6,413 nucleotides of DNA, taken from NCBI GenBank assembly GCA_903931355.1, contig CAIZCB010000075.1, positions 1-6,413 on the forward strand, read 5' to 3'. This DNA is from an uncultured Pseudomonadota bacterium (lineage in GTDB: Bacteria; Pseudomonadota; Gammaproteobacteria; Methylococcales; Methylomonadaceae). Of the stretch, positions 5,408 to 6,413 are shown piece after piece. The first letter of the stretch is position 1; every line of letters starts with the position of its first letter. The notes beneath the pieces are model-generated. The model saw only the letters and a program-made list of their open reading frames with translations, was not told the DNA's origin and searched no databases. The position numbers and the translations under genes are program-made.

Positions 5408-6028
5408 TTGCCCGTGAAAGCTGCGACCGAACTACGCCAACTAGGCTTGCAAGACTATGTTGGCGTTTGGCAGCAAATGCAGCAGTTTACCGCCTCCCGC
5501 AACGTCGAAACCCCCGATCAAATCTGGATTACCGAACATTCACCGGTTTATACACTGGGTTTAAATGGCAAGCGTGAGCATTTGCTTGCCGCTAGCGAAA
5601 TCCCTGTCGTCGATACCGATAGAGGCGGTCAAATTACCTATCATGGCCCCGGCCAAGTGGTGATTTATCTATTAGCCGATTTAAAACGCTTAGGTTTTGG
5701 CCCACGGCAGATGGTGTCGATTTTAGAAAATGCTGTGATTCAAACCTTAAGACAATACGGCATCAAAGCCCAAGCTGATACTAAAGCGCCAGGTGTGTAT
5801 GTCGATGGTCAAAAAATCGCCTCGCTGGGTTTGCGGATAAAAGGCGGTTGCTGTTATCACGGCTTGAGCATTAACAATCAAATGGATTTAAGTCCTTTCA
5901 AGCAAATCAATCCCTGCGGCTATGCTGGCTTACAAGTCACACAGCTGGCTGATTTGGGCGTCACTATTCACAATCACGAATTGGCGGTTCCCATCGTCGA
6001 TTACATTATCAAGGCTATCGAACCATGA
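5408..6028 (+). CDS. lipB: Octanoyl-[acyl-carrier-protein]:protein N-octanoyltransferase
   Basis: LipB moves the octanoyl group from acyl carrier protein to the lipoyl domains of 2-oxoacid dehydrogenases and the glycine cleavage H protein, the first step of lipoate synthesis in the cytoplasm. The 206-residue protein shows [12 protein letters not shown] (72-83), the substrate-binding block, [16 protein letters not shown] with catalytic lysine K136, and INPCGYAGL with the acyl-carrying cysteine C170. [14 protein letters not shown] (151-164) is also characteristic. The start is ambiguous: TTG 5408 begins right after the ybeD stop, while GTG 5414 lies two codons later. Neither has a Shine-Dalgarno, and family alignment (RQLGLQ near residue 10) allows both. 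Coupling to ybeD termination is likely. Its TGA overlaps the lipA ATG by 4 nt. Confidence 0.95.
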   Translation: MPVKAATELRQLGLQDYVGVWQQMQQFTASRNVETPDQIWITEHSPVYTLGLNGKREHLLAASEIPVVDTDRGGQITYHGPGQVVIYLLADLKRLGFGPRQMVSILENAVIQTLRQYGIKAQADTKAPGVYVDGQKIASLGLRIKGGCCYHGLSINNQMDLSPFKQINPCGYAGLQVTQLADLGVTIHNHELAVPIVDYIIKAIEP

Positions 6029-6413
6029 AGTTGAATGCGCCTTCTCGCTTAACTCCCGAAACTCATCAACGTAACGCCGATAAATTGTCACGGATTCCGA
6101 TTAAGGTCGAAAAACCAGAAACCGTGCTGCGTAAACCCGACTGGATCCGCATCAAGCTACCCAGCGGCGACAAAGTCAATCAAATCAAACAATCTTTGCG
6201 CGAAAACCGGTTGCATACGGTTTGCGAAGAAGCCGCTTGTCCGAATTTAAGCGAATGTTTTAATCACGGCACCGCCACTTTTATGATCATGGGTGATATG
6301 TGTACTCGTCGCTGTCCATTTTGTGATGTAGCACACGGCAAGCCGCAAGCACTTGACCCACAAGAGCCAGAAAACCTTGCTAATACTATCGCGGCAATGG
6401 CTTTGAAATATAG
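6025..6413 (+). CDS. lipA: Lipoyl synthase, N-terminal part (3' end outside window)
   Basis: The first 129 codons of LipA are present; the gene runs off the window. LipA is a radical SAM enzyme that inserts two sulfur atoms into the octanoyl chain made by LipB. Both iron-sulfur cluster sites are complete. The auxiliary [4Fe-4S] cluster cysteines are C67, C72 and C78 ([12 protein letters not shown], the CX4CX5C motif). The radical SAM cluster cysteines are C93, C97 and C100 ([10 protein letters not shown]3CX2C). The preceding [11 protein letters not shown] (36-46) and following DVAHGKP are typical. ATG 6025 overlaps the lipB stop by 4 nt and has AAGG at 6011-6014, ten nucleotides upstream, so lipB and lipA are probably translationally coupled. 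The final partial codon is AG. Confidence 0.97.
   Translation, partial: MKLNAPSRLTPETHQRNADKLSRIPIKVEKPETVLRKPDWIRIKLPSGDKVNQIKQSLRENRLHTVCEEAACPNLSECFNHGTATFMIMGDMCTRRCPFCDVAHGKPQALDPQEPENLANTIAAMALKY

Overview
The window reads as an ordinary, compact stretch of a gammaproteobacterial chromosome. AcnB, a YqiB-type DUF1249 protein, UbiC, a YcbL-type metallo-hydrolase and a YbeD (DUF493) gene next to lipB-lipA are together typical of Gammaproteobacteria. The moderate-to-low GC content and the style of the protein sequences would fit a methanotroph-like lineage (Methylococcales), but that is an impression and not a demonstration. No insertion sequence, tRNA, rRNA, CRISPR array or phage gene is visible, and I do not see a new multi-gene system.

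Layout: (1) The 3' end of acnB (1-297) is followed closely on the same strand by a small PilZ-domain gene (320-619) that most likely starts at a GTG behind a clear ribosome binding site. (2) On the minus strand, convergent with the PilZ gene and separated from it by 4 nt, lies a 56-codon gene (624-794) for a coiled-coil plus single-helix membrane protein, with its own Shine-Dalgarno sequence and a plausible promoter overlapping a 7-bp palindrome. (3) Divergent from it, a plus-strand pair encodes a QueD/6-pyruvoyl-tetrahydropterin synthase family enzyme and a DUF1249 protein (921-1762). (4) This pair collides, with a 4-nt overlap of 3' ends, with a minus-strand pair: a YcbL/glyoxalase II-like metallo-beta-lactamase-fold hydrolase (2338-2973) followed by ubiC (1759-2316). 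(5) A 159-bp divergent intergenic region then launches a tightly packed plus-strand operon: D,D-carboxypeptidase (PBP5/6 family), D-amino acid aminotransferase, ybeD, lipB and the 5' part of lipA, which runs off the window at 6413.

How the genes work together: the last operon is the familiar dacA-ybeD-lipB-lipA arrangement with a D-amino acid aminotransferase gene placed between dacA and ybeD. Each junction either overlaps or has no gap, which implies one transcript and translational coupling. The carboxypeptidase releases D-alanine from peptidoglycan stem peptides. The aminotransferase could convert that D-alanine plus 2-oxoglutarate to pyruvate and D-glutamate. LipB and LipA make the lipoyl cofactor needed by pyruvate and 2-oxoglutarate dehydrogenases. 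The most interesting points are this D-alanine-handling arrangement, the small minus-strand membrane protein gene, and the PilZ protein with an altered second c-di-GMP motif.
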